DNA from: Zea mays
Lineage: Eukaryota > Streptophyta > Magnoliopsida > Poales > Poaceae
Assembly (NCBI RefSeq): GCF_902167145.1
Contig: NC_050097.1
Location: forward strand, 143,741,982-143,805,981
Length of the DNA: 64,000 bases
Reading direction: 5' to 3'
Shown here: in pieces, positions 1 through 9,125 of the stretch
Numbering within the stretch: the stretch's first letter is position 1
Layout: each line of letters starts with the position of its first letter
The notes under the pieces: generated by a model
What the model saw: the letters and a program-made list of their open reading frames with translations, nothing else
Database searches by the model: none
What the model was told of the DNA's origin: nothing
Translations under genes and position numbers: made by a program

Positions 1-604
1 CCTTGGGGCTATAAAAGGAGCCCCTAGGCGCATGGAGGAGACATCCAAGCAACCTTTGAGCATTCTTGATCATCCACACTAAGTCTCTGCGCATTCGTTT
101 GTGTTTCTAAGTGATTCGAGCTCTGTTCTAAGTGAGAACTCTGAGATAGTCTTGTGAGCTCGATTCTTGGCCGTGTGTGTGCGCTTTTACTGTGGATTTG
201 TGTGTGTTGCTTCCCTCCCTTACTCTGTGTTTCATTTGTGATCATATACTTGTAAGGGCAAGAGACTCCAATTTGTGGAGATTCCTTGCAAACGGGATAG
301 TGAAAGGAAAACAAAACACCATGGTATTCAAGTGGGTCTTTGGACCGCTTGAGAGGGGTTGATTGCAACCCTCGTCCGTTGGGACGCCACAACGTGGAGT
401 AGGCAAGCGTTGGTCTTGGCCGAACCACGGGATAAAACCACTGTGTCACTCTGTGCTTGATTCTCTTGTGGTACTGTGTTTTGTTGAGACTTCACTCTAG
501 CCACTTGGCCATACTTGTACTAACCCTTAACAAGTTTTTGTGGCTTAAGTTTAAGTTTTTATAGGATCACCTATTCACCCCCCCCCCCCCTCTAGGTGCT
601 CTCA
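1..604 (+). repeat. 5' LTR of Sirevirus 1 (3' part only)
   Basis: This matches 7740-8337 almost base for base and ends in ...GTGCTCTCA at 604, directly before the primer binding site. It holds the TATA region and the R/U5 part. A run of 13 C near 578-590 is 7 C in the other LTR. Confidence 0.95.
5..24 (+). promoter_or_regulatory. LTR core promoter: TATA box between inverted GGGGCT/AGCCCC arms
   Basis: CTATAAAAGG is flanked by GGGGCT on the left and AGCCCC on the right, so the TATA box lies in the loop of a 6-bp inverted repeat. The same arrangement occurs at 7744-7763. This is the expected start region for retroelement RNA; no transcription data were available. Confidence 0.7.
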
Positions 605-620
605 ATTGGTATCAGAGCCG
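605..620 (+). other. Primer binding site, initiator tRNA-Met type
   Basis: TTGGTATCAGAGCC begins two bases after the LTR end. It is the standard plant copia PBS complementary to the 3' end of initiator tRNA-Met. Confidence 0.9.
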
Positions 621-654
621 TTCTCTTCAAGAAAGGGACTAACCGCCCGAAGAG

Positions 655-3060
655 ATGGATCCTAAGGGGAAGGGAATTGTGATCAACGACAAGGAGAAGG
701 AGTCCTTCGTCAACGAGCCAAGGGATGACAAGTCCAATGACTCAGGCTCGGGCCACAAGCGAAGAGATGGGAAGAAGAAGAAGACAAGACGCATCAAGGA
801 GATCGTCTACTACGACAGCGATGAGTCCTCTTCTTCCCAAAAGGACGACGACTACGACAAACAAAGAAAACCGGTTAATTCGAACTTTTCTTTTGATTAC
901 TCTCGTATTCCGCAAAGTTCACATTCTCATTTGCTCTCCATTCCACTCGGCAAGCCCCCACACTTTGATGGAGAGGACTACGGATTTTGGAGCCACAAAA
1001 TGCGTAGTCACCTATTCTCTCTCCATCCTAGTATATGGGAGATTGTAGAGAGTGGAATGCATTTTGATAGTTCGGATAGTCCCATGTTCATTAATGAACA
1101 AATTCATAAGAATGCACAAGCTACTACTGTTCTTCTAGCTTCCTTGTGCAGGAATGAATACCATAAGGTGAGCGGCTTGGATAACGCCAAGCAAATCTGG
1201 GACACCCTCAAGATTTCTCATGAGGGGAGCGACGTCACCTTACTCACCAAGATGGAGTTGGTGGAGGGCGAGCTTGGACGGTTCGCAATGATAAGGGGCG
1301 AGGAGCCAACGCAAACATACAATCGGCTCAAGACCCTTATCAACAAGATAAGAAGCTACGGGAGCACGCGATGGACGGACCACGACGTCGTCCGCCTAAT
1401 GCTAAGGTCATTTACCGTTCTTGATCCTCACTTGGTGAACAATATACGTGAAAATCCCAGGTACACCAAGATGTCGCCCGAAGAAGTTCTTGGGAAATTT
1501 GTTAGCGGGCGAATGATGATCAAGGAGGCGAGATATGTGGACGACGCCTTGAATGGTCCGATCAACGAGCCGCAACCTCTCGCTCTCAAGGCAACACGAA
1601 GCAAGGAGGCGCTACCTAGCAAGGTGGCACAAATTGAGGCGGCTGGACTCAACGATGAAGAAATGGCCCTCATTATCAAGAGATTCAAGACGGTGCTAAA
1701 GGGTCGCAATGGACAGCCGAGCAAGACTAAGACCAAGGGGAAGCGATCATGCTTCAAATGCGGTAAGCTTGGTCATTTTATTGCTAACTGTCCTGATAAT
1801 GATAGTGACCAGGAAAAGGGGAACAAGAGGGAAAAGAAGAAGCATTACAAGAAGGCAAAGGGCGAGGCGCATCTAGGCAAGGAGTGGGACTCGGATTGCT
1901 CCTCGTCCGACTCCGACAATGAAGGACTCGCCGCCACCGCCTTCAACAAATCAACCCTCTTCCCCAACGAGCGTCACACATGCCTTATGGCAAGAGAGAA
2001 GAAGGTATGTACTCGCAACTCTACCTATGCTTCTTCAAGTGAGGACGAATCTAGTGATGAGGATGAAGTAGATTATTCATGTTTGTTCAAGGGCTTAGAT
2101 AGATCTAAGATAGACAAAATTAATGAATTAATTGATGCCTTGAATGAAAAGAATATACTTTTAGAAAAGCAAGAGGATTTGTTGTATGAAGAGCATGATA
2201 AATTTGTTGAGGCACAAAAATCCTATGCTTTAGAAGTTAAGAGAAATGAAATGCTTTCTTTTGAACTATCTACTTGTCATGAAACCATTTCTACTTTGAA
2301 AGGTGTCAACAATGATTTAAATGCTAAATTAGAAGTAGCAAACAAATCCAATTCTTGTGTAGAACATGTTGAAATTTGTACTAGGTGTAAAGACTTTGAC
2401 ATTAATGCTTGTAGTGAACACCTAGTTTCAATTTCCAAGCTTAATGATGAACTGGCTAGTCTTAATGCTCAACTTAAGACTAGCAAGAATGATTTCGATA
2501 AGCTAAAATTTGCAAGGGATGCCTACACAATTGGTAGACACCCCTCAATTAAGGATGGACTTGGCTTCAAGAGAGAAGCTAAGAACTTAACAAGCCATAA
2601 GGCTCCCATTCCCGCCAAGGAGAAAGGGAAGGCCCCTATGGCTACTAGTGCTAAAAGGAACCATGCATTTTTGTATCATGATAGAAGACAAACTAGAAAT
2701 GTAAGTCATGATGCTTATGATTCATATGTTTATGATTCTCATACCATGTTTGCTCCTAGTTCCTCTTATGTGTATGATAGAAATGTTACTAGGAGAAATG
2801 TTGTTCCTAAAAGAAATGCTATTCATCATGTGCCTAGAAGGAATGTTATTCATGCTCCTAGGAAAATAGCAAATGAACCTTCCACAATTTATTATGCTTT
2901 AAATGCTTTCTTTGCTATTTGTAGAAAGGATAAGAAAATTGTTGCTAGGAAGTTAGGGGCAAAATGCAAGGGAGACAAAACTTGCATTTGGGTCCCTAAG
3001 GATATTTGCACTAACCTTGCAGGACCCAACATGAGTTGGGTACCTAAGACCCAAGCCTAA
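655..3060 (+). CDS. gag: Sirevirus Gag polyprotein (801 aa)
   Basis: This is the capsid/nucleocapsid protein, which packages element RNA in cytoplasmic particles. The lysine/serine-rich N-terminus (residues 1-80) is followed by a copia-type gag (UBN2-like) domain at about 95-300. A CX2CX4HX4C zinc knuckle, [14 protein letters not shown], lies at residues 366-379. A heptad-rich coiled coil lies around 490-570 and a basic tyrosine-rich tail follows. The ATG at 655 lies 50 bp after the LTR. The frame is intact and ends at TAA 3058-3060. Pol lies in the +1 frame, so its production needs frameshifting, splicing or separate initiation. The long C-terminal extension is typical of Sireviruses. Confidence 0.93.
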   Translation: MDPKGKGIVINDKEKESFVNEPRDDKSNDSGSGHKRRDGKKKKTRRIKEIVYYDSDESSSSQKDDDYDKQRKPVNSNFSFDYSRIPQSSHSHLLSIPLGKPPHFDGEDYGFWSHKMRSHLFSLHPSIWEIVESGMHFDSSDSPMFINEQIHKNAQATTVLLASLCRNEYHKVSGLDNAKQIWDTLKISHEGSDVTLLTKMELVEGELGRFAMIRGEEPTQTYNRLKTLINKIRSYGSTRWTDHDVVRLMLRSFTVLDPHLVNNIRENPRYTKMSPEEVLGKFVSGRMMIKEARYVDDALNGPINEPQPLALKATRSKEALPSKVAQIEAAGLNDEEMALIIKRFKTVLKGRNGQPSKTKTKGKRSCFKCGKLGHFIANCPDNDSDQEKGNKREKKKHYKKAKGEAHLGKEWDSDCSSSDSDNEGLAATAFNKSTLFPNERHTCLMAREKKVCTRNSTYASSSEDESSDEDEVDYSCLFKGLDRSKIDKINELIDALNEKNILLEKQEDLLYEEHDKFVEAQKSYALEVKRNEMLSFELSTCHETISTLKGVNNDLNAKLEVANKSNSCVEHVEICTRCKDFDINACSEHLVSISKLNDELASLNAQLKTSKNDFDKLKFARDAYTIGRHPSIKDGLGFKREAKNLTSHKAPIPAKEKGKAPMATSAKRNHAFLYHDRRQTRNVSHDAYDSYVYDSHTMFAPSSSYVYDRNVTRRNVVPKRNAIHHVPRRNVIHAPRKIANEPSTIYYALNAFFAICRKDKKIVARKLGAKCKGDKTCIWVPKDICTNLAGPNMSWVPKTQA

Positions 3061-3067
3061 ATTTGCC

Positions 3068-5716
3068 TTGCAGGTTTATGCATCCGGGGGTTCAAGCTGG
3101 ATTATTGACAGCGGATGCACAAACCATATGACGGGGGAGAAGAAGATGTTCACCTCCTACGTCAAAAATAAGGATTCCCAAGATTCAATTATATTCGGTG
3201 ATGGGAATCAAGGCAAGGTAAAAGGGCTAGGTAAAATTGCAATTTCTAATGAGCACTCCATATCTAATGTGTTTTTAGTTGAGTCTCTTGGATATAATCT
3301 GCTATCTGTGAGTCAATTATGTCATATGGGGTATAATTGTCTATTTACAAATGTAGATGTGTCTGTCTTTAGAAGAAGTGATGGTTCACTAGCTTTTAAG
3401 GGTGTATTAGACGGCAAACTTTATTTAGTTGATTTTGCAAAAGAAGAGGCCGGTCTAGATGCATGCTTAATAGCTAAGACTAGCATGGGCTGGCTGTGGC
3501 ATCGCCGCTTGGCACATGTGGGGATGAAGAACCTTCAAAAGCTTCTAAAGGGAGAACACGTGATAGGTCTAACCAATGTTCAATTCGAAAAAGATAGACC
3601 TTGCGCAGCTTGTCAAGCAGGGAAACAGGTGGGAGGAGCGCATCACAGCAAGAATGTGATGACCACTTCAAGACCCCTGGAGCTGCTGCATATGGACCTC
3701 TTCGGACCCGTCGCCTATCTAAGCATAGGGGGAAGTAAGTATGGTCTAGTTATTGTTGATGATTTTTCCCGCTTCACTTGGGTGTTCTTTTTGCAGGATA
3801 AGTCTGAAACCCAAGGGACCCTCAAACACTTCCTCAGGAGGGCTCAAAATGAGTTTGAGCTCAAAGTGAAGAAGATAAGGAGCGACAACGGGTCCGAATT
3901 CAAGAACCTTCAAGTGGAGGAGTTCCTTGAAGAAGAAGGGATCAAGCACGAGTTCTCCGCTCCCTACACACCACAGCAAAATGGTGTGGTAGAGAGGAAG
4001 AACAGGACGCTCATTGACATGGCGAGGACGATGCTAGGAGAGTTCAAGACCCCCGAGTGCTTTTGGACGGAAGCCGTGAACACTGCTTGCCATGCCATCA
4101 ACAGGGTCTACCTTCATCGCCTCCTCAAGAAGACGTCGTATGAGCTTCTAACCGGTAACAAACCCAATGTATCTTACTTTCGTGTATTTGGGAGCAAGTG
4201 CTACATTCTAGTGAAGAAAGGTAGAAATTCTAAGTTTGCTCCCAAAGCTGTAGAAGGGTTTTTATTAGGTTATGACTCAAATACAAAGGCGTATAGAGTC
4301 TTCAACAAATCATCGGGTTTGGTTGAAGTCTCTAGCGACGTTGTATTTGATGAGACTAATGGCTCTCCAAGAGAGCAAGTTGTTGATTGTGATGATGTAG
4401 ATGAAGAAGATGTTCCGACGGCCGCTATACGGACCATGGCGATTGGAGAAGTACGGCCACAGGAACAAGATGAACGAAATCAACCTTCTTCCTCAACTAT
4501 GGTGCAACCCCCAACCGGAGATGACGAACAGGTACCTCAAGTGGAGGCGCTTGATCAAGGACGAGCACAAGATGATCAAGTGATAGAGGAAGAAGCGCAA
4601 CCGGCACCTCCAACTCAAGTTCGAGCGATGATTCAAAGGGATCATCCCGTCGACCAAATTCTGGGTGACATTAGCAAGGGAGTAACTACTCGATCTCGAT
4701 TAGTTAATTTTTGTGAGCATTACTCCTTTGTCTCTTCTATTGAGCCTTTCAGGGTAGAAGAGGCCTTGCTAGATCCGGACTGGGTGTTGGCCATGCAAGA
4801 GGAGTTAAACAACTTCAAGCGCAATGAAGTTTGGACAATGGTGCCTCGTCCGAAGCAAAATGTTGTGGGAACCAAGTGGGTGTTCCGCAACAAACAGGAC
4901 GAGCACGGGGTGGTGACGAGGAACAAGGCTCGACTTGTGGCAAAAGGTTATGCCCAAGTCGCAGGTTTGGACTTTGAGGAGACCTTTGCTCCTGTGGCTA
5001 GGCTAGAGTCCATTCGTATTTTGCTAGCATATGCCGCTCACCATTCTTTCAGGTTGTACCAAATGGATGTGAAGAGCGCTTTCCTCAACGGGCCAATCAA
5101 GGAGGAGGTGTACGTGGAGCAACCCCCTGGCTTCGAGGATGAACGGTACCCCGACCACGTGTGTAAGCTCTCTAAGGCGCTCTATGGACTTAAACAAGCC
5201 CCAAGAGCATGGTATGAATGCCTTAGAGACTTTTTACTTGCTAATGCTTTCAAGGTTGGGAAAGCCGATCCAACTCTTTTTACTAAGACTTGTAATGGTG
5301 ATTTGTTTGTGTGCCAAATTTATGTCGATGACATAATATTTGGTTCTACTAACCAAAAGTCTTGTGAAGAGTTTAGCAGGGTGATGACGCAGAAATTCGA
5401 GATGTCGATGATGGGCGAGTTGAACTACTTCCTTGGGTTCCAAGTGAAGCAACTCAAGGACGGCACCTTCATCTCCCAAACGAAGTACACGCAAGATCTG
5501 CTAAAGCGGTTTGGGATGAAGGACGCCAAGCCCGCAAAGACTCCGATGGGGACCGACGGACACACCGACCTCAACAAAGGAGGTAAGTCCGTTGATCAAA
5601 AAGCATACCGGTCAATGATAGGTTCTTTGCTTTACTTATGTGCTAGTAGACCGGATATTATGCTTAGCGTATGCATGTGTGCTAGATTTCAATCCGATCC
5701 TAAGGAGTGTCACTGA
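3068..5716 (+). CDS. pol: Sirevirus Pol, first part: protease, integrase, reverse transcriptase; ends at an in-frame TGA
   Basis: The open frame starts just after the gag stop and has no ATG at its beginning; the first listed codon is TTG and the frame is open from 3035. The aspartic protease motif IIDSG is at residues 12-16. The HHCC pre-integrase region spans about 138-185. The integrase triad is D210 (HMDLFGP), D273 (RSDNGSEF) and E309 (VVERKN). A charged linker follows, then reverse transcriptase with YVDD at 752-755. A TGA at 5714-5716 interrupts the conserved [13 protein letters not shown] junction before RNase H. The related element at 57109-58542 has a CTT leucine codon there, so this looks like a point mutation. 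All visible catalytic residues are present. Confidence 0.92.
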   Translation: MQVYASGGSSWIIDSGCTNHMTGEKKMFTSYVKNKDSQDSIIFGDGNQGKVKGLGKIAISNEHSISNVFLVESLGYNLLSVSQLCHMGYNCLFTNVDVSVFRRSDGSLAFKGVLDGKLYLVDFAKEEAGLDACLIAKTSMGWLWHRRLAHVGMKNLQKLLKGEHVIGLTNVQFEKDRPCAACQAGKQVGGAHHSKNVMTTSRPLELLHMDLFGPVAYLSIGGSKYGLVIVDDFSRFTWVFFLQDKSETQGTLKHFLRRAQNEFELKVKKIRSDNGSEFKNLQVEEFLEEEGIKHEFSAPYTPQQNGVVERKNRTLIDMARTMLGEFKTPECFWTEAVNTACHAINRVYLHRLLKKTSYELLTGNKPNVSYFRVFGSKCYILVKKGRNSKFAPKAVEGFLLGYDSNTKAYRVFNKSSGLVEVSSDVVFDETNGSPREQVVDCDDVDEEDVPTAAIRTMAIGEVRPQEQDERNQPSSSTMVQPPTGDDEQVPQVEALDQGRAQDDQVIEEEAQPAPPTQVRAMIQRDHPVDQILGDISKGVTTRSRLVNFCEHYSFVSSIEPFRVEEALLDPDWVLAMQEELNNFKRNEVWTMVPRPKQNVVGTKWVFRNKQDEHGVVTRNKARLVAKGYAQVAGLDFEETFAPVARLESIRILLAYAAHHSFRLYQMDVKSAFLNGPIKEEVYVEQPPGFEDERYPDHVCKLSKALYGLKQAPRAWYECLRDFLLANAFKVGKADPTLFTKTCNGDLFVCQIYVDDIIFGSTNQKSCEEFSRVMTQKFEMSMMGELNYFLGFQVKQLKDGTFISQTKYTQDLLKRFGMKDAKPAKTPMGTDGHTDLNKGGKSVDQKAYRSMIGSLLYLCASRPDIMLSVCMCARFQSDPKECH

Positions 5717-6274
5717 GTGGCGGTGAAGCGAATTCTTAGATATTTGGTTGCTACGCCTTGCTTCGGGCTCTGGTATCCAAAGGGGTCTACCTTTGACTTA
5801 GTTGGATACTCAGACTCCGACTATGCTGGATGTAAGGTCGATAGGAAGAGTACATCGGGGACGTGCCAATTCTTAGGAAGGTCCCTGGTGTCATGGAACT
5901 CTAAGAAACAAACTTCCGTTGCCCTATCCACCGCTGAGGCCGAGTATGTTGCCGCAGGACAGTGTTGCGCGCAACTACTTTGGATGAGGCAAACCCTCAG
6001 GGACTTTGGCTACAATCTGAGCAAAGTCCCACTCCTATGTGATAATGAGAGTGCTATCCGCATGGCGGAAAATCCTGTTGAACACAGCCGCACAAAGCAC
6101 ATAGACATCCGGCATCACTTTTTGAGAGACCACCAGCAAAAGGGAGATATCGAAGTGTTTTATGTTAGCACCGAGAACCAGCTAGCCGATATCTTCACTA
6201 AGCCTCTAGATGAGAAGACCTTTTGCAGGTTGCGTAGTGAGCTAAATGTCTTAGATTCGCGGAACCTGGATTGA
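5717..6274 (+). CDS. pol: Sirevirus Pol, second part: RNase H, in frame after the TGA
   Basis: It continues the same frame as the upstream pol after the TGA. The RNase H domain shows SYSDSDYAGC, ALSTAEAEYVAA and LLCDNESAI, which carry the acidic catalytic residues, then the copia tail [14 protein letters not shown] and [10 protein letters not shown]. It ends at TGA 6272-6274. RNase H degrades the RNA strand during cDNA synthesis. Without readthrough of the TGA the element would lack RNase H. Confidence 0.9.
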   Translation: MAVKRILRYLVATPCFGLWYPKGSTFDLVGYSDSDYAGCKVDRKSTSGTCQFLGRSLVSWNSKKQTSVALSTAEAEYVAAGQCCAQLLWMRQTLRDFGYNLSKVPLLCDNESAIRMAENPVEHSRTKHIDIRHHFLRDHQQKGDIEVFYVSTENQLADIFTKPLDEKTFCRLRSELNVLDSRNLD

Positions 6275-7072
6275 ATTGTAGCATACATGTAGTTATGCTT
6301 TTGATCATGTTCCTTTTTTGCATTATGTTGCTTATTATGGTGCTCAAGTTGTACAAACACTCCCTGGACCTCACAAGTCCGTTGCAAAGTGATGCACATG
6401 TTTAGGGGGAGATGTGTTACAACTTGACCCTTTGAGACTAACCTTGTGCTTGAGTTTGATAACTTAGTCTCGAAGGAGGATTGAAAGGGAAAAGGTGGAC
6501 TTGGATCATGAAAGACTTCCACTGCACTCCGATGAGAGGATAACTAATTCCAAGTTCATCTCATGAAATCTTATTGCCATTTGCTCTTAATTGAAGACTT
6601 TGGTGAGGCAATGAGGTTAAAAAGGCCAAGATTGATCCCGTTTTGGTGCTTGATGCCAAAGGGGGAGAAAATAAAGGCCAAAGTGATAAATGGATCAGCT
6701 ACCACTTGAGAGATTTTGAAAATAGTAGAATAGAGTTTTTGTTTTGTCAAAAGCTTTTATTGTCTCTTATTGTCTCTATTTTCAAAAGTTGGCTTCTTGT
6801 GGGGAGAAGTGTTGATTATGGGAAAAAGGGGGAGTTTTTGAAATCTTTGATCAATCTCTTTTGGAATGACTCTCTTTATACTTCAACATGTGTGTTTGAC
6901 TTAGAGATAGAGATTTGAGTTTGATTTGCAAAAACAAACCAAGTGGTGGCAAAGGATGATCCATATATGCCAAAATTGAATAAAACCAATTTGAGTTTTT
7001 ATTTAAAGTGATTTTGCACTTGTTCTAGTTGCTTTATATTGTGTTGGCATAAATCACCAAAAAGGGGGAGAT
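6275..7072 (+). other. Sirevirus 3' untranslated region with repeated polypurine tracts
   Basis: There is no convincing coding sequence. Three AGGGGGAGA-like purine tracts lie at about 6402-6413, 6658-6666 and 7059-7072. Only the last directly abuts the LTR and is the expected plus-strand primer. Multiple PPT copies are a described Sirevirus trait. A 91-codon open frame at 6643-6918 has no recognisable domain and I do not call it. Confidence 0.8.
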
Positions 7073-7320
7073 TGAAAGGGAAATGTGCCCTTGGGCCATT
7101 TCTAAGTATTTTGGTGATTGAGTGCAAACACAAGGGCCTAAATGTGAAAATATGCTCATGGATGAACAAAGTGTAAATCACAAGTAAAGGTATGTTTCTA
7201 AGCCTTAGTACATTAGTTTTGTGTACTAACATCTTGTCTAAGTGTTAGAAACAGGAGAAAGAAGAAAAGAAAAGAAGTGGAGAGTGGTTGTGTACAGCCA
7301 AAGGCTGCTTCGGGCTGGGG

Positions 7321-7680
7321 CACCGGACTGTCCGGTGTGCACCGGACAGTGTCTGGTGCGCTAGGCTGCCTCGGCCGAAGAGGCCGCTCTCGGGTTTTTC
7401 TCCGGCGACTTCGGCTAAAATTCACCGGACTGTCCGGTGTGCACCGGACTGTCCGGTGAGCCAACGGTCGGCCAGGGCCAACGGTCGGCCGCGCAATCCG
7501 CGCGGGACACGTGGCCGAGCCAACGGTCGGAAGACGGCACCGGACTGTCCGGTGTGCACCGGACATGTCCGGTGCGCCAACAGCGCCAGATCTGCCAACG
7601 GTCTGCAACGGTCGTCTTTGCCGTTTAAGGAAACAAATCGGGCACCGGACAGTGTCCGGTGTGCACCGGACTGTCCGGTG
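7321..7680. repeat. Array of CACCGGAC-N-GTCCGGTG palindromes in U3
   Basis: Eight perfect or near-perfect copies lie at 7321, 7340, 7423, 7442, 7538, 7557, 7643 and 7664. Most are CACCGGACTGTCCGGTG; some have a wider centre (ACAGTGTC or ACATGTC). They lie upstream of the TATA box and are candidate protein-binding sites in the LTR promoter. Confidence 0.9.
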
Positions 7681-7743
7681 CCCCCGACGACAGAAGGCAA
7701 GGGTGGCCTTCCGGATTTGCTCTCAACGGCCCCTAGCTGCCTT

Positions 7744-7763
7744 GGGGCTATAAAAGGAGCCCC
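7744..7763 (+). promoter_or_regulatory. TATA box of the Sirevirus 3' LTR inside an inverted repeat
   Basis: The sequence is identical to the box at 5-24 of the 5' LTR. Confidence 0.7.
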
Positions 7764-8337
7764 TAGGCGCATGGAGGAGACATCCAAGCAACCTTTGAGC
7801 ATTCTTGATCATCCACACTAAGTCTCTGCGCATTCGTTTGTGTTTCTAAGTGATTCGAGCTCTGTTCTAAGTGAGAACTCTGAGATAGTCTTGTGAGCTC
7901 GATTCTTGGCCGTGTGTGTGCGCTTTTGCTGTGGATTTGTGTGTGTTGCTTCCCTCCCTTACTCTGTGTTTCATTTGTGATCATATACTTGTAAGGGCAA
8001 GAGACTCCAATTTGTGGAGATTCCTTGCAAACGGGATAGTGAAAGGAAAACAAAACACCGTGGTATTCAAGTGGGTCTTTGGACCGCTTGAGAGGGGTTG
8101 ATTGCAACCCTCGTCCGTTGGGACGCCACAACGTGGAGTAGGCAAGCGTTGGTCTTGGCCGAACCACGGGATAAAACCACTGTGTCACTCTGTGCTTGAT
8201 TCTCTTGTGGTACTGTGTTTTGTTGAGACTTCACTCTAGCCACTTGGCCATACTTGTACTAACCCTTAACAAGTTTTTGTTGCTTAAGTTTAAGTTTTTA
8301 CAGGATCACCTATTCACCCCCCCTCTAGGTGCTCTCA

Positions 8338-8959
8338 CTATCCTTGCCTTCTGTCGGGTGGCGCACCGGATAGTCCGGTGCACCACCGGACAGTCACTGT
8401 AGATGGTCTGGTGCCGATCTCTTTCCTATTCTGGCGCAGACGACCGTTGCAGATTCGTGGCAGTTGGCGCACCGGACACTGTCCAGTGCACACCGGACAG
8501 TCCGGTGCACCCTGCCGACCGTTGGCGTGGGCCACGTGTCGCCCGCGGATTGCGCGGCCGACCATTGCGCTGGCGGTCGTTGGCTCACCGGATAGTCCAG
8601 TGCACCACCGGACAGTCCGGTGAATTATAGTCGTACGCCGCCGATTTTTCCCGAGAGTGGCCTGTTCACCGGAGGCTGGCCTGGCGCACCGGACAGTCCG
8701 GTGTGCCAAGCCGAGCTGGACTTTAGCTGTACCAAGCCAAGTCTTTTGCATTTATTTTCTTCTCTTCTTTTCTCTGTTTCTAGCACTTAGACAATATATG
8801 TTAGTACTCAAAACAATGTACTAAGTCTAGAAACATACCTTGTTACAATATGATTTGCACTTCTTGCTTGTTTGGCACATAATCAACTCACTTAATATGT
8901 GTTGGACACTTAATCACCAAAACATTATAGAAATGGACCAAAGGCACATTTCTCTTTCA
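8338..8959 (-). repeat. Older Sirevirus LTR fragment (U3 part), reverse orientation
   Basis: Read on the minus strand it begins at 8959 with TGAAAGAGAAATGTG, then matches the U3 of Sirevirus 1, including the GGTATGTTTCTA and ACACTTAA blocks and several degenerate CACCGGAC palindromes. It stops at 8338 at a point equal to about 7702 in the intact LTR, exactly where Sirevirus 1 begins. The rest should lie left of the window. Confidence 0.88.
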
Positions 8960-9125
8960 GTAACCTTTAAAGTTTATGCACTTTATTGTAAAGCTAGAGC
9001 AAACCCACACACCCACCCCTACTCTGTAAGAGAAAATAGGAAATAAAGTTGTGACGCGTTTCATTTTCCATTACTTACCCTAGAGCCTTAAATCTCGGGA
9101 CGAGATTCTTTTATGGGGGGAAGGA
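8960..9125 (+). other. 3' end of a Ty3/gypsy (Tekay/Del-like) internal region with polypurine tract
   Basis: ATCTCGGGACGAGATTCTTT followed by TATGGGGGGAAGGA resembles the end of chromovirus pol and the PPT just before a TGTAACACC LTR. The rest of the internal region is displaced to the left of the nested copia elements. Confidence 0.65.

Larger units (their letters stand above)
1..8337 (+). mobile_element. Nearly complete Sirevirus (Ty1/copia) retrotransposon, 5' end outside the window
   Basis: The layout reads LTR, tRNA-iMet-type PBS, gag, protease-integrase-RT-RNase H, several purine tracts, LTR. The right LTR is 7073-8337 (1265 bp). Its alignment to the left LTR places the missing start about 667 bp before base 1. 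Palindrome-rich LTRs, a long gag with one zinc knuckle and a coiled coil, and several purine tracts before the 3' LTR are known Sirevirus traits (Opie/Ji/Ruda-like); I do not assign the exact family. The roughly 600 bp visible in both LTRs differ by about four substitutions plus a C-run length change, so the insertion is young. Pol carries one in-frame stop. It is inserted in an older reverse Sirevirus LTR. Confidence 0.93.
7073..8337 (+). repeat. 3' LTR of Sirevirus 1 (1265 bp)
   Basis: It starts TGAAAGGGAAATG directly after the purine tract and ends TGCTCTCA. U3 holds the palindrome array, the TATA box lies at 7749-7755, and the R/U5 part matches bases 1-604. Confidence 0.95.

Noticed and set aside
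24..449. A 141-codon minus-strand frame repeated at 7763-8188
   Set aside because: It lies antisense to the LTR R/U5 region and is duplicated only because the LTRs are.
6643..6918. A 91-codon frame after Sirevirus pol as a possible envelope-like gene
   Set aside because: Too short, one weak hydrophobic stretch, no similarity to Sirevirus env-like proteins, and it lies among purine tracts.
7321..7680. Regularly recurring palindromes resembling a CRISPR array
   Set aside because: Spacing is irregular, spacers are not unique in the CRISPR sense, the units are perfect palindromes in a plant retrotransposon LTR, and no cas genes exist.
7277..7821. Overlapping open frames on both strands across the LTR palindrome array
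   Set aside because: They come from GC-rich repeated CACCGGAC palindromes, give CAPDCPV/HRTVRC-like repeats in every frame, and match no protein family.
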